Counted from the first letter of the stretch, positions 32,623-41,823 are shown. The stretch is DNA of 61,736 nt from Alcanivorax sp. S71-1-4 (GCF_009846755.1 NZ_AQOR01000025.1:1-61736), one strand, 5' to 3'. Numbers and translations: made by a program. The notes: generated by a model from the letters alone, not told the origin.

Positions 32623-33294
32623 TCACTTCGTGCCGGCGCCCCAGGGAAACCATTGCACCAGACCCGCCCGTTTTTCGTCCTTGTCCTCGTCGCGACGGGC
32701 ACCAGGACCGAGCAGCACGCTGTGGCGATGAACATAGATGACCACCGGGGCGGACTCCTTGAGCACCTCGCCGCCAGCATCCAGTACCTGGGCACGCAGC
32801 TCGTGGGTCCCGCGCTCGGGCCAGGTCAGCACCGGCTCGGCCAGAGGCTGGCCATTGTCCAGCACACGCAGGCTGTGCCCGGATTGCAGCGGCGGCGTCA
32901 GGTTCACCTGCACCGGGATCGGCTCATGCGGGTTTTGAAAGGTCTGCTCGTGGTTTGGCGAGACGATATCCAGCGTTGAATAACCGGCCGTGACCGGCGC
33001 GGGCGGGGCCTTCTCGCGCGGTGCGCGCGACGGCGGCGCAGGCATGCTGTTCGGCTGACGCGGCCGGATCTCCTGTGCCTGGGCACCTTCGGGCGGCGTG
33101 TCGGTGAAGATCACCCGGCCCTGCTCATCCCGCATGCGGTAAATACGGTTGCCGGGGGCTTCCGGCACCGGCTCGGCCTCACTGTCCGGCGCCGTGAGCG
33201 CGCGGGTCTGGGTCTGAACCTGCAACTGAGCCTGGGCCGGCACCAGCAGCGCCCCTGACAGCAGCGTCAGCAGCAATATGCGCAGATAAGCCAT
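32623..33294 (-). CDS. DUF4124 domain-containing exported protein
   Basis: A 223-residue exported protein with a signal peptide (MAYLRILLLTLLSGALLVPAQA), a DUF4124 domain at about 45-75 (GNRIYRMRDEQGRVIFTDTPP) and a Pro-rich middle; the C-terminal half (about 115-215) is a beta-sandwich-like segment. Proteins of this kind sit between glnA and ntrB in Pseudomonas relatives. No function can be inferred from the sequence. Its gene is 142 bases upstream of ntrB and downstream of the glnA terminator. Confidence 0.8.
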   Translation of the reverse strand: MAYLRILLLTLLSGALLVPAQAQLQVQTQTRALTAPDSEAEPVPEAPGNRIYRMRDEQGRVIFTDTPPEGAQAQEIRPRQPNSMPAPPSRAPREKAPPAPVTAGYSTLDIVSPNHEQTFQNPHEPIPVQVNLTPPLQSGHSLRVLDNGQPLAEPVLTWPERGTHELRAQVLDAGGEVLKESAPVVIYVHRHSVLLGPGARRDEDKDEKRAGLVQWFPWGAGTK

Positions 33295-33383
33295 GCGAAA
33301 TACTCCGTGGTCGTCTGCACCGATTGTGCGACGCCGCCGGACGGAAAACAAAGGCGGCAGCCATGCACCGGTCACGGAAACGA

Positions 33384-33409
33384 AAAGAGCCCCGCGAGGG
33401 GGCTCTTTC
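33384..33409 (-). terminator. Intrinsic terminator of glnA
   Basis: AAGAGCCCC and GGGGCTCTT form the stem with a short GC-rich loop, followed on the minus strand by TTTTCG, about 24 bases after the glnA stop. Confidence 0.8.
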
Positions 33410-33432
33410 CGACGTGCGAAGACCAGGACGTC

Positions 33433-34839
33433 TTACACGGAGTAGTACATGTCGAACTCGACCGGGTGCGGGGTCATGTTCAGGCGCTCGATGTCCTGGC
33501 GCTTGAGTTCGATGTAGGCGTCGAGCATGTCCTTGGAGAACACGTCGCCTTTGAGCAGGAACTCGTGGTCGGCTTCCAGCTCGTCCAGCGCCATGGTCAG
33601 GGTGTGCGCCACGGTCGGGATGCTCTTCGCTTCCTCGGCCGGCAGGTCGTACAGGTCCTTGTCCATCGCTTCGCCCGGGTGGATCTTGTTCTGGATACCG
33701 TCCAGGCCCGCCATCAGCAGTGCCGCGAAGCACAGGTACGGGTTGGCGGCCGGGTCCGGGAAACGGGTTTCGATACGACGGCCTTTCGGGTTCGGCACGA
33801 ACGGGATCCGGATCGAGGCGGAACGGTTGCGGGCGGAGTAAGCCAGCATGACCGGCGCTTCGAAGCCCGGCACCAGACGCTTGTAGGAGTTGGTGGACGG
33901 GTTGGTCAGCGCGTTCAGGGCGCGGGCGTGCTTGATGATACCGCCGATGTAGTAGATCGCCATTTCAGACAGGCCACCGTACACGTCGCCGGCGAACAGG
34001 TTCTTGCCGTCTTTGCTCAGGGACTGGTGAACGTGCATGCCCGAACCGTTATCGCCGATCAGCGGCTTCGGCATGAAGGTCGCCGTTTTACCGTAAGCGT
34101 GCGCCACGTTGTGGATGCAGTATTTCAGGATCTGGACTTCGTCTGCCTTGCGGGTCAGGGTCGCAGCGCCAACACCGATCTCACACTGGCCCGCGGTGGC
34201 CACTTCGTGGTGGTGTACTTCAACGCGCAGTTCCATCTGTTCCATGGCCGCACACATGGCCGCACGCAGGTCGTGCAGGCTATCCACCGGCGGCACCGGG
34301 AAGTAGCCGCCCTTGACGCGCGGACGGTGGCCAATGTTGTTCTTGTCGAAGTCTTCGCCGGCAACCCAGGCAGCTTCTTCAGAATAGATTTCGTAGGACT
34401 GGGCGTTCATGGCGGAATTCCACTTCACGCCATCGAATACGAAGAATTCCGGCTCCGGACCAAACAGCGCGGTGTCCGCGATGCCGGTGGATTTCAGATA
34501 TTCTTCAGCGCGCTGCGCGATGGAACGCGGATCGCGGTCGTAGCCCTGCATGGTGGTCGGCTCGACGATGTTGCAACGCAGGTTGACCGTGGCCACATCG
34601 GTGAACGGGTCGATCACGGCGGAATCGTCGTCCGGCATCAGGATCATGTCGGATTCGTTGATGCCCTTCCAGCCGGAGATGGAAGAACCGTCGAACATCT
34701 TGCCGTCCTGGAAGAAATCGTCATCGACGTCAGAGGCCGGGTAGGTAACGTGCTGTTCCTTACCGCGGCTGTCGGTGAAGCGCAGGTCCACCCACTTGAC
34801 GTCATTCTCTTTGATCAGTTTCAGAGTCTTTGCAGACAT
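33433..34839 (-). CDS. glnA: Glutamine synthetase type I
   Basis: Makes glutamine from glutamate, ammonia and ATP; dodecameric cytosolic enzyme. The 468-residue protein has [19 protein letters not shown], the ATP-site [17 protein letters not shown], and the adenylylation site Tyr397 in [13 protein letters not shown], so it is a GSI-beta enzyme under GlnE control. The ATG at 34839 follows AGGAGGACG. A sigma-54 promoter and two NtrC sites are upstream. Confidence 0.98.
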   Translation of the reverse strand: MSAKTLKLIKENDVKWVDLRFTDSRGKEQHVTYPASDVDDDFFQDGKMFDGSSISGWKGINESDMILMPDDDSAVIDPFTDVATVNLRCNIVEPTTMQGYDRDPRSIAQRAEEYLKSTGIADTALFGPEPEFFVFDGVKWNSAMNAQSYEIYSEEAAWVAGEDFDKNNIGHRPRVKGGYFPVPPVDSLHDLRAAMCAAMEQMELRVEVHHHEVATAGQCEIGVGAATLTRKADEVQILKYCIHNVAHAYGKTATFMPKPLIGDNGSGMHVHQSLSKDGKNLFAGDVYGGLSEMAIYYIGGIIKHARALNALTNPSTNSYKRLVPGFEAPVMLAYSARNRSASIRIPFVPNPKGRRIETRFPDPAANPYLCFAALLMAGLDGIQNKIHPGEAMDKDLYDLPAEEAKSIPTVAHTLTMALDELEADHEFLLKGDVFSKDMLDAYIELKRQDIERLNMTPHPVEFDMYYSV

Positions 34840-34971
34840 GGTGAAGCGTCCTCCTGGAACAGCGTGAAATGTGACCGGCCCGGTAGTCTGCTCCGGACTG
34901 GTGATGAGACAAACCCGTGATGTATTCGTTGTGTCACGGCGCAGGCGCCGGACGTCCTTGCCCACTGAGTG

Positions 34972-34987
34972 AGCAAAATGCATGCCA
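34972..34987 (-). promoter_or_regulatory. Sigma-54 promoter of glnA
   Basis: On the minus strand the sequence TGGCATGCATTTTGCT matches the -24/-12 consensus (TGGCACGNNNNTTGCW) at all but one base. It reads toward glnA, 133 bases from the ATG. Confidence 0.88.
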
Positions 34988-35038
34988 CGTCACAGATGCC
35001 CTAAAATCAAGCACATAGACCTGGCCGATACTGCAATT

Positions 35039-35055
35039 TGCACTTAAATGGTGCA
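35039..35055 (-). promoter_or_regulatory. NtrC binding site 1 upstream of glnA
   Basis: The dyad TGCACC-ATTTA-AGTGCA matches the NtrC site consensus (TGCACC, 5 bases, GGTGCA) with one mismatch. Its centre is about 70 bases upstream of the -24/-12 element, the usual enhancer distance. Confidence 0.8.
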
Positions 35056-35068
35056 CAAAAATCACAAA

Positions 35069-35085
35069 CGCACCAAATAAGCGCA
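35069..35085 (-). promoter_or_regulatory. NtrC binding site 2 upstream of glnA
   Basis: The dyad TGCGCT-TATTT-GGTGCG is a weaker match to the NtrC consensus, 30 bases from site 1, close to three helical turns, as in the paired enhancer of enteric glnA. It lies between the glnA promoter and the 3' end of the tusA-like gene. Confidence 0.65.
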
Positions 35086-35106
35086 CATCCTTGCCGCAAA
35101 ACCCGT

Positions 35107-35343
35107 TTATGCCCCTTCGCGCACCACCAGAAGCTGCACAAAGACGATGCCGTCACGACGTCCGCTCTCCACGACCCGATGCCCGTTGATCCGCGCCCAG
35201 GCGGGCACATCATTGAGCACTCCCGGGTCCGTGGCAAGCACTTCCAGCACGTCACCATTGGCCAGTTCGCGCACCCGGTTCTGGGTCTTGATCACCGGCA
35301 ACGGGCACAGCAGCCGACGGGCATCCAGTTGGTATTCAGCCAT
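35107..35343 (-). CDS. TusA-family sulfur carrier protein
   Basis: A 78-residue protein with the TusA/SirA/YedF signature DARRLLCPLPVIKT; Cys13 would carry persulfide. It lies 6 bases after the PP-loop gene and is probably cotranscribed with it, which suggests it is the dedicated sulfur (or less likely selenium) donor for that enzyme and not the general tRNA-thiolation TusA. The symbol is left open because of this. Confidence 0.85.
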   Translation of the reverse strand: MAEYQLDARRLLCPLPVIKTQNRVRELANGDVLEVLATDPGVLNDVPAWARINGHRVVESGRRDGIVFVQLLVVREGA

Positions 35344-35349
35344 GCTCTT

Positions 35350-36471
35350 TCACCCCAGATACCAGTCTTTCGGCACCTGCCCGGCAGCAAGCGGTTTCAC
35401 GGTAAGCAACTGCGAGACACCACCGGGACGGTTGTACTGCACCGAGACCGCCTCGGCCTCCCGCCCCTGCGAGAAGCGCGCCACGATGGCCGCCGCCAGT
35501 TCGGCTTCTGCCGCATCCGCGAACTCACCGTCCACCAGCGTCAGCGGGCCACCGTGGCTGACCGGCTCCAGGCTCGGGAACTGGTAGCGGTAGCCCTCCA
35601 GGAAATTCCCCTCGCCTTCTTCCCGGCTGATGATCAGCTTGAAGTGCGGGCGCGGGCGCAAGTGCCTGCCCACTTTCAGCAGCATAATGTCGTCCAGCTC
35701 GTAGTCACGCTTGCGGCGCGCCTGCCAGAGGTCGACCAGCTTGTTCGAATAGGCCTCGTCGGTCAGGAAACAACAGCCGCCGGCAGGCTGGGCAAAGTCA
35801 TCCAGCCCAAACTGTTCGGCCAGCGCGATCTGCGGCTTGCGGTTGCGGCCGCTGAAGCCGTACAGCCGCTCGCGATCCACCCAGCCCTCACGCTCGGGCA
35901 GCGTCGGCTCCAGGTTGCGCGCCGACAGCGGGCGCAGCAGCCGGTCCTCGGCGCCGGATTCCCGCGCGATCACCGGCATGGTCCATTTTTTCTGCGACTT
36001 CGGCCGCTGGCCCACCACCTCGCCGGTGATGATGAAATCAAATCCCGGCTCGCCCTGCACCGCCTGGGCATCAGCCAGCTCACGCGCCTTGTCCAGCATC
36101 AGCGCGGCCTTGCCGACCATGAAGATCTTGCAGTCCAGGCAGGGGTTCATGTGGGCGCCATAGCCGTAACGTGGCTTGAGCACCACATCCTTGTACTCGT
36201 CGGAGATATCAATGATATGCAGCTTGATCCCGAGTTGCTCGGCCACCCACAGCGCATTGTTGCGCTTGGGTTTCTTGCGGTCGCGCTCGCGGATGGCGTG
36301 GGTGTGGCCCTCGACGCAGAAGCCGGTAAAGAAGTTGACGCCCTCGACCTCGATGCCCTGGGCCTGGATCACCTTCACCGCCAGCATCGAGTCCAGCCCG
36401 CCGGAGACCAGCGCCAGCGCGCGACGACGGGGGGCAACAGCAGGGGGTGCGGTGTGGTGTACAACGGACAT
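35350..36471 (-). CDS. PP-loop tRNA thiolase-like protein (MnmA/ThiI related)
   Basis: A 373-residue protein with an N-terminal PP-loop ATP pyrophosphatase domain, motif SGGLDS at 23-28, and cysteines in NPCLDCK (Cys111, Cys114) that resemble the catalytic NPCxxC of MnmA. A second Cys pair is in PAGGCCFLTDE (Cys233, Cys234). The C-terminal part (about 255-370, with DDIMLLKVGRHLRP) resembles the DUF814/NFACT-R-like domain of uncharacterised thiolases. It is not a standard MnmA (no TRAM-like tail) nor ThiI (no THUMP). Together with the TusA-like gene it likely makes a sulfur transfer system acting on RNA; the substrate is unknown. The ATG at 36471 was picked because reading farther adds an Ala-rich leader with no family match. 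Confidence 0.8.
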   Translation of the reverse strand: MSVVHHTAPPAVAPRRRALALVSGGLDSMLAVKVIQAQGIEVEGVNFFTGFCVEGHTHAIRERDRKKPKRNNALWVAEQLGIKLHIIDISDEYKDVVLKPRYGYGAHMNPCLDCKIFMVGKAALMLDKARELADAQAVQGEPGFDFIITGEVVGQRPKSQKKWTMPVIARESGAEDRLLRPLSARNLEPTLPEREGWVDRERLYGFSGRNRKPQIALAEQFGLDDFAQPAGGCCFLTDEAYSNKLVDLWQARRKRDYELDDIMLLKVGRHLRPRPHFKLIISREEGEGNFLEGYRYQFPSLEPVSHGGPLTLVDGEFADAAEAELAAAIVARFSQGREAEAVSVQYNRPGGVSQLLTVKPLAAGQVPKDWYLG

Positions 36472-36603
36472 GGCAATACTCGGCGACCGGCCAAACGCCG
36501 GATCGGCGGGGCGTTGAATCAGGGCCGCAGAGTATAGCAAAGCCGCCGGGCTTACCCCAGCGGCAAGGCGGGTAGCTGACGAACATGAATGCAACCGCCG
36601 GCG

Positions 36604-37602
36604 TCAGGACGACACCGGCACGCTCGCCATGGACAACTCGCCGGTGGCGAATTTCTGCTGGCAATACTGCAGCCGCTCTTCCACCGATTCACTGCGCCCG
36701 GTGGCGTTGAGCTGGTCAATATGGCGTTCGACCCGGGCGCAACGCTTGGCCAGCCCGGCGTCATTGGCCACCTGGATGCTCAGGCCCGGCCGGGCATTGA
36801 GTTCCAGGATCATCGGCCCCCGGTCCTTGTCCAGCACCAGGTCCACACCCAGATAGCCGAGCCCGGTCAGCTCATGGCAACTGGCCGCCAGGCGCATGAA
36901 CTCGTGCCAGTCCGGCAGCTGCACGCCGGCCACCGGATTGGCGGTGTCCGGGTGGCGCTGGATCACGCGGTTGTGCCAGGTCCCGTTGAGGGTGATGCCG
37001 GTGGCCAGATCCACCCCGACGCCGATAGCGCCCTGGTGCAGGTTGGCCTTGCCCTGCGACTGCCGCGTGGGCAAACGCAGCATGGCCATCACCGGGTAGC
37101 CGCACAACACGATAATGCGGATGTCCGGCACGCCCTCGAAGCTGATCGCGCTGAATACCTTGTCCGGGGTCACCCGGTATTCCACCAGCGCCCGGTCACG
37201 GTGGCCACCCAGGGAATAGATGCCGGAGAGAATGCCGGACAGATGATGGCCGATATCGTCCTCGGTCAGCAGCCGCCCCGACGTCGTGCGGTACAGGCCC
37301 TCGAAGCGGTCGGTGATCACCAGGATGCCGTCGCCACCGGCGCCCTGCGCCGGCTTGATGACGAAGTCCGTACGATCAGCCAGCTTCTTCGGCAACCGGC
37401 TGATGTCGTGCTCACTGTCCACCACGGCGTACAGGTCCGGCACGCGCATCCCCGCGCTCATGGCACGTTCCTTGGTCAGCAGCTTGTCATCCACCAGCGG
37501 GTACAGGTGGCGACGGTTGTACCGCAGTACGTAGTCGCCGTTGCGCTGGTTGATGCCCATCACGCCGCGTTGTCGCAATGCCCGCCAGGTCTTGAAGAAC
37601 AT
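36604..37602 (-). CDS. ATP-grasp ligase, alpha-L-glutamate ligase-like
   Basis: A 332-residue RimK-like ATP-grasp enzyme that probably forms an amide or peptide bond on an unknown acceptor. Visible motifs are the ATP lysine and Gly-rich loop FVIKPAQGAGGDGIL, GKANLHQGAIGVGVDL and the metal site GPMILELNARPGLSIQ. It differs from RimK by its N-terminus and is of the group encoded beside an inactive transglutaminase-7TM protein and a retropepsin-like protease, as here. It shares 1 base with the upstream gene (TGATG), so translation is coupled. Confidence 0.85.
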   Translation of the reverse strand: MFFKTWRALRQRGVMGINQRNGDYVLRYNRRHLYPLVDDKLLTKERAMSAGMRVPDLYAVVDSEHDISRLPKKLADRTDFVIKPAQGAGGDGILVITDRFEGLYRTTSGRLLTEDDIGHHLSGILSGIYSLGGHRDRALVEYRVTPDKVFSAISFEGVPDIRIIVLCGYPVMAMLRLPTRQSQGKANLHQGAIGVGVDLATGITLNGTWHNRVIQRHPDTANPVAGVQLPDWHEFMRLAASCHELTGLGYLGVDLVLDKDRGPMILELNARPGLSIQVANDAGLAKRCARVERHIDQLNATGRSESVEERLQYCQQKFATGELSMASVPVSS

Positions 37603-39134
37603 CAGTGCTTACCCGCCAGTGCCCGGAAGCGCAGCAGCTCAGTGAGCCGGTAGCCCCGGTAATGCCCCATCAGCAGCATGATGCCGGCCATCACCAGCAG
37701 CACGCCCGGGAAGGTGAAGCAGAAGTACACCAGCGGCGGCCAGGTCATCAGCAGGTGCGCCAGCGTGGCGGCCACCAGCGTGCCGATGGCCGCCTTGAAG
37801 GCGTTGGTCGCGCCGCGCTCTTCCCACAGGATCGACAGCCGCTCGATCACCATGGTCAGGATCACCATCGGGAACAGCGCCACCGACAGGCCACGCTCCC
37901 AGCCCAGCTTGTGGCCGAACAGGCTGATCAGCGCCATCAGGATGACCACGAACGTCAGCACCACGGACAGCCGGGACAGCAGTTGCAATTGCAGGTGCTC
38001 AAGGTAGGAGCGCAGCGACAGGCCCATGGTGGTGATCACCGTGAACAGGACGATGCCCCACAGCACTTCCGTCTCGCGAAACGCCAGCGCCACCAGCACC
38101 GGCGTGAAGGTGCCCAGCGTCAGGAAGCCGACCAGATTGCGCAGCAGCAGGATCAGCAACACACCCAGCGGGATCATGATCATCACGCTGAACACTTCCT
38201 GGGTCGCCACCGGCATGTCGTAGAGCGAGAAGCTGAGCATGGCGCTGTCGCGCACAATCTGCGAATCCTGTGCCAGCTGGATGGCGCTGACTTCGGAACT
38301 GGTCACACTGAAAGTCACGTTGGGCCGCGAGCCCCCCTCAATGGAGGACACCGGCGTGGCGCCGATCCACCAGACAATGCGGTCGTCCGGCAGGCCCTGG
38401 TCGCCCGTGGCGGGGTTGAAGTAGGTCCAGTGGGTGCCATTGAAGCTGCGCAACCACAGCTCCGGCGTCTGGTTCGGCGTGGGCATCAGGCGCAATGTAT
38501 GCACCTGTTCCACCGGGATATGCGCCACCGCCAGCAGCGTTTCGATCACCCGGGCGCGCTTGTCGATGCTGGTGTCGTTGGCCAGCAGCAGGCCGACGTT
38601 CTCGTCCTGCAGGTTGTTCACGCGCTGGATGGTTTCGCTGATAAAGGTATCGACATCCGCGGAGTGCTGCCGGATCGGCGCCAGCAGCGCCTCGGCGGCA
38701 GCGCGCTCGACCCCTTCCAGCGGCGGCCGGGCGCGGAATTGCGGGCCGGTCTCCACCGCCGTCTGCTCGCCACCGAAGCGACGCGACAGCATCTTGCGGT
38801 AGTACAGTGTCTGGTCACCCTGGGCCCGGCGTACCGACCAGGTAACCTGGCGGTTCGGCCCGACGCGGTTCACGTTCACGCCGTAATTCTGCGAGATGAA
38901 GCTTTCGTTGAGCACCAGATAGCGCTCACTGCCCGGCGGCACGAACATCTGCACTTTCACCGGGACGTTGCCGCTGGCGCGGAACTGGACCCGGGCGTCA
39001 ATCACCCAGACCGGATCAGTGACGCTCTCACTGACCGGAATATTGAGCACGTAAATCTGATAGAACGTCGCGCCAGCGCCGATCGTCATCAACGTCAGTG
39101 CCAGCAGCATTGCGTGCAGCTTTACTCCGCGCAT
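37602..39134 (-). CDS. Inactive transglutaminase fused to 7TM domain
   Basis: A 510-residue membrane protein with an N-terminal helix (about 9-30), a periplasmic domain of about 240 residues resembling inactive transglutaminase (GNVPVKVQMFVPPGSERYLV, ALLAPIRQHSADVDTFISET), and a C-terminal block of about seven membrane helices starting near EVFSVMIMIPLGVLLILLL. The catalytic Cys-His-Asp triad of active transglutaminases is not evident. It is between the retropepsin-like protease and the ATP-grasp ligase genes and probably anchors that system at the inner membrane. Confidence 0.85.
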   Translation of the reverse strand: MRGVKLHAMLLALTLMTIGAGATFYQIYVLNIPVSESVTDPVWVIDARVQFRASGNVPVKVQMFVPPGSERYLVLNESFISQNYGVNVNRVGPNRQVTWSVRRAQGDQTLYYRKMLSRRFGGEQTAVETGPQFRARPPLEGVERAAAEALLAPIRQHSADVDTFISETIQRVNNLQDENVGLLLANDTSIDKRARVIETLLAVAHIPVEQVHTLRLMPTPNQTPELWLRSFNGTHWTYFNPATGDQGLPDDRIVWWIGATPVSSIEGGSRPNVTFSVTSSEVSAIQLAQDSQIVRDSAMLSFSLYDMPVATQEVFSVMIMIPLGVLLILLLRNLVGFLTLGTFTPVLVALAFRETEVLWGIVLFTVITTMGLSLRSYLEHLQLQLLSRLSVVLTFVVILMALISLFGHKLGWERGLSVALFPMVILTMVIERLSILWEERGATNAFKAAIGTLVAATLAHLLMTWPPLVYFCFTFPGVLLVMAGIMLLMGHYRGYRLTELLRFRALAGKH

Positions 39135-39165
39135 AGCACCCTCGCCCGTTGCCCCGGTCCTGTCA

Positions 39166-39735
39166 TTATTGCTGTTCCTCTTCGTCGTCGAGGTTGGCCA
39201 AGGTTACGGTACACCGCGGCTTGCCACTGGAAAACTCCATCTCCGGATCAATCAGGGAACGCAGGTTGCGCAGCCCCTCGGAACCGACCAGCAGGGGGTA
39301 ATTGAAGTTGCGGCGGTCCGCCAGGTTGACCCGCATCGGCACTTCACGTTCACCGATACAGACTGTCAGGCGCACCACGGGGCGGCGGGTGTAGCTGCGA
39401 TCCTCCTCGGGATCAATGTCCGACAGCCGGCGGCGGATACGCACGGTGTCGTCCAGCGGCAGCTCATACAGCGTGTCGTCGGCATCCTTGGCCCCCAGGC
39501 GGAAGCGCACCCAGCGCTTGCCGTCCTGATTGAACATCTCGATGTCGTAGGCGCTGAGCGAGGCGCTCACGGCGCCCGTGTCCAGCTTTGCCTCGACAGG
39601 ATGATCAATCTCCTTGACCAGCGCATGCTCGTGAAGACCCAGAATCACCTTGTGATTGATCTCCACCCCATCCTGGGCCTGCACGCCCAGCGCTGCCGCG
39701 AGCAGGGGCAGCGTCAGAATCCGAACAAATTTCAT
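39166..39735 (-). CDS. Retropepsin-like aspartic protease (RimB-like, 'ATP-dependent zinc protease' family)
   Basis: A 189-residue exported protein with signal peptide MKFVRILTLPLLAAALGVQA and a single-domain retropepsin fold: LDTGAVSASLSAYDI (51-65) carries the catalytic Asp-Thr-Gly, followed by VNLADRRNFNYPLLVGSEGL. Database names often call this family ATP-dependent zinc protease, but the DTG motif argues for an aspartic protease. It starts the three-gene operon with the transglutaminase-7TM and ATP-grasp genes, and is divergent from typA across 229 bases. Target unknown. Confidence 0.85.
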   Translation of the reverse strand: MKFVRILTLPLLAAALGVQAQDGVEINHKVILGLHEHALVKEIDHPVEAKLDTGAVSASLSAYDIEMFNQDGKRWVRFRLGAKDADDTLYELPLDDTVRIRRRLSDIDPEEDRSYTRRPVVRLTVCIGEREVPMRVNLADRRNFNYPLLVGSEGLRNLRSLIDPEMEFSSGKPRCTVTLANLDDEEEQQ

Positions 39736-39906
39736 CAGCTATTCCAGTCACTTGCCTGTCATTTGCCGGCCGGGGCAAGCCTCCCCGACAGCGCCACCTT
39801 CGACCATTGGAAGGCCCGAGGGTTGCAACACGGGGGCACATTCTAGAGGAACGCAAGCAGGAAATATCGGGGGCATCGGTAAAACTGTCTAATATATAAG
39901 CGTGTG

Positions 39907-39935
39907 CCTGTCATACTCGGCCTGTTATACTCCGG
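39907..39935 (+). promoter_or_regulatory. typA promoter with duplicated extended -10 element
   Basis: CCTGTCATACTCGG and CCTGTTATACTCCGG are adjacent 14-base near-repeats. The second contains TGTTATACT, an extended -10 element (TGnTATACT) at 39923-39931, about 33 bases before the typA start codon. No good -35 is seen, as is common for extended -10 promoters. The rest of the gap 39736-39964 shows nothing else definite. Confidence 0.5.
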
Positions 39936-39964
39936 CCCCCTTTTTCGCCAGACCGGTACATTTT

Positions 39965-41776
39965 GTGAGCATCGAACGCCTGCGTAACATCGCCATCATC
40001 GCCCACGTCGACCATGGCAAGACCACCCTCGTAGACAAGCTGCTGCAGCAGTCCGGCACCCTCGGGGAACGCAGCGGGCCGGTCGAGCGAGTCATGGATT
40101 CCAACGATATCGAGAAAGAACGCGGTATCACCATCCTTGCGAAGAACACCGCGCTGAAGTGGAACGACTACCGTATCAACATCGTCGACACCCCTGGCCA
40201 CGCCGACTTCGGCGGCGAGGTGGAGCGCGTGATGTCGATGGTCGATTCCGTGCTGCTGCTGGTGGACGCGGTGGACGGCCCGATGCCGCAAACCCGCTTC
40301 GTGACCCAGAAAGCCTTCCAGCAAGGCCTCAAGCCGATCGTGGTGATCAACAAGATCGACCGCCCCGGTGCCCGCCCGGACTGGGTGATGGATCAGGTGT
40401 TCGACCTGTTCGACCGCCTCGGTGCCACCGACGAGCAGCTCGACTTCCCGGTGGTCTACGCGTCGGCCCTGAACGGCATCGCCGGCCTGGACGCCGACGA
40501 TCTGGCGGACGACATGACCCCGCTGTTCCAGACCATCATCGACCGCGTGCCGCACCCGGACGTGGACATGGATGGCCCGTTCCAGATGCAGATCTCCTCG
40601 CTCGACTACAACAGCTACGTCGGCGTGATCGGCATCGGCCGCGTCAAGCGCGGTCGCGTCAAGACCAACACCCCGGTGAAAGTGGTCGACATCACCGGCA
40701 AGGTCCGCAACGGCCGCGTGCTGACCATCATGGGCCACCACGGCCTGGAGCGCGTGGAAGTGCCCACAGCCGAAGCCGGCGACATCATCTGCGTGACCGG
40801 CCTGGACCCGCTGGATATCTCCGACACCCTGTGTGACCCGAACAATGTGGAAGCGCTGCCGCCGCTGACCGTGGACGAGCCCACCGTGAGCATGTTCTTC
40901 CACGTCAACACCTCGCCGTTCGCCGGCCAGGACGGCAAGTTCGTGACCTCGCGCAACATCCGCGACCGCCTGCACGAAGAACTGCGCCACAACGTGGCCC
41001 TGCGCGTGGAAGACACCGGCAGCCCGGACCGCTTCCGCGTCTCCGGCCGTGGCGAGCTGCACCTGTCGGTATTGATCGAGAACATGCGTCGTGAAGGCTT
41101 CGAGCTGGCCGTCGGCCGGCCGGAAGTGATCGTGAAGGAAGAAGACGGCGTCAAGAAAGAGCCCTACGAGCAGTTGATCCTGGACGTTGAAGAGCAGCAC
41201 CAGGGCCCGATCATGGAACAGATGGGCATTCGTCGTGGTGACATGACCAACATGTCCCCGGACGGCAAGGGCCGTGTGCGCCTGGAGTACACCGCCCCGT
41301 CGCGCGGCCTGATCGGCTTCCGCTCCATGTTCATGACGCTGACCTCCGGCACCGGCATCTTCAACTCGGTGTTCTCGCACTACGGCGACTACAAGCCGGG
41401 CCAGCTGGCCGAACGCAACAACGGTGTCCTGATCTCCAACGTCACCGGCAAGGTGCTGGGCTTTTCCCTGTTCAACCTGCAGGAACGCGGCCGCATGTTC
41501 ATCGAGCCGAACGTGGAAGTGTACGAAGGCCAGCTGATCGGCATTCACTCCCGCGACAACGATCTGGTGGTGAACCCGACCAAGGGCAAGCAGCTGACCA
41601 ACATGCGCGCCTCCGGCACCGATGAGAACATCATCCTCACGCCGCCGATCCGCATGTCACTGGAACAGGCGATCGACTTCATCGATGAAGACGAGCTGGT
41701 GGAAGTGACCCCGCACTACATCCGCCTGCGCAAGAAACTGCTGACCGAATCGGACCGCAAGCGCGCCTCGCGCTGA
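39965..41776 (+). CDS. typA: Ribosome-associated GTPase TypA/BipA
   Basis: Translational GTPase involved in ribosome assembly and stress adaptation. The 603-residue protein has G1 HVDHGKTT, the switch-1 region of [13 protein letters not shown]3 [15 protein letters not shown]4 [12 protein letters not shown], then EF-G-like domains and the BipA C-terminal domain ([20 protein letters not shown]). The GTG at 39965 gives the family start [18 protein letters not shown] and the usual length; a longer upstream reading lacks family support. Confidence 0.96.
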   Translation: MSIERLRNIAIIAHVDHGKTTLVDKLLQQSGTLGERSGPVERVMDSNDIEKERGITILAKNTALKWNDYRINIVDTPGHADFGGEVERVMSMVDSVLLLVDAVDGPMPQTRFVTQKAFQQGLKPIVVINKIDRPGARPDWVMDQVFDLFDRLGATDEQLDFPVVYASALNGIAGLDADDLADDMTPLFQTIIDRVPHPDVDMDGPFQMQISSLDYNSYVGVIGIGRVKRGRVKTNTPVKVVDITGKVRNGRVLTIMGHHGLERVEVPTAEAGDIICVTGLDPLDISDTLCDPNNVEALPPLTVDEPTVSMFFHVNTSPFAGQDGKFVTSRNIRDRLHEELRHNVALRVEDTGSPDRFRVSGRGELHLSVLIENMRREGFELAVGRPEVIVKEEDGVKKEPYEQLILDVEEQHQGPIMEQMGIRRGDMTNMSPDGKGRVRLEYTAPSRGLIGFRSMFMTLTSGTGIFNSVFSHYGDYKPGQLAERNNGVLISNVTGKVLGFSLFNLQERGRMFIEPNVEVYEGQLIGIHSRDNDLVVNPTKGKQLTNMRASGTDENIILTPPIRMSLEQAIDFIDEDELVEVTPHYIRLRKKLLTESDRKRASR

Positions 41777-41784
41777 TCCGGCCT

Positions 41785-41810
41785 GGCCCGTCTGCTTCGG
41801 CAGGCGGGCC
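41785..41810 (+). terminator. UUCG hairpin between typA and trmL
   Basis: GGCCCGTCTGC and GCAGGCGGGCC pair (one G-T wobble) around a TTCG tetraloop, 9 bases after the typA stop and 13 before the trmL ATG. The following sequence has only a mixed pyrimidine run, so it may be a partial terminator or a 3'-end stabiliser; trmL may depend on readthrough. Confidence 0.5.
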
Positions 41811-41823
41811 ATTCCTTCCCGCC

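Noticed and set aside
33307..34920. A 537-codon open frame on the + strand
   Set aside because: Antisense to glnA and the DUF4124 gene start, His/Arg/Val-rich shadow composition, no motif.
35350..36471. Naming the PP-loop gene thiI or mnmA
   Set aside because: It lacks the THUMP and rhodanese domains of ThiI and the C-terminal domain of MnmA; only the PP-loop and cysteine patterns match.
37605..39305. A 566-codon open frame on the + strand
   Set aside because: Antisense to the transglutaminase-7TM gene and rich in His, Gln and Arg as shadows are; no support as a protein.
39911..41548. A 545-codon open frame on the minus strand
   Set aside because: Antisense to typA; His/Val/Gln-rich shadow with no domain.
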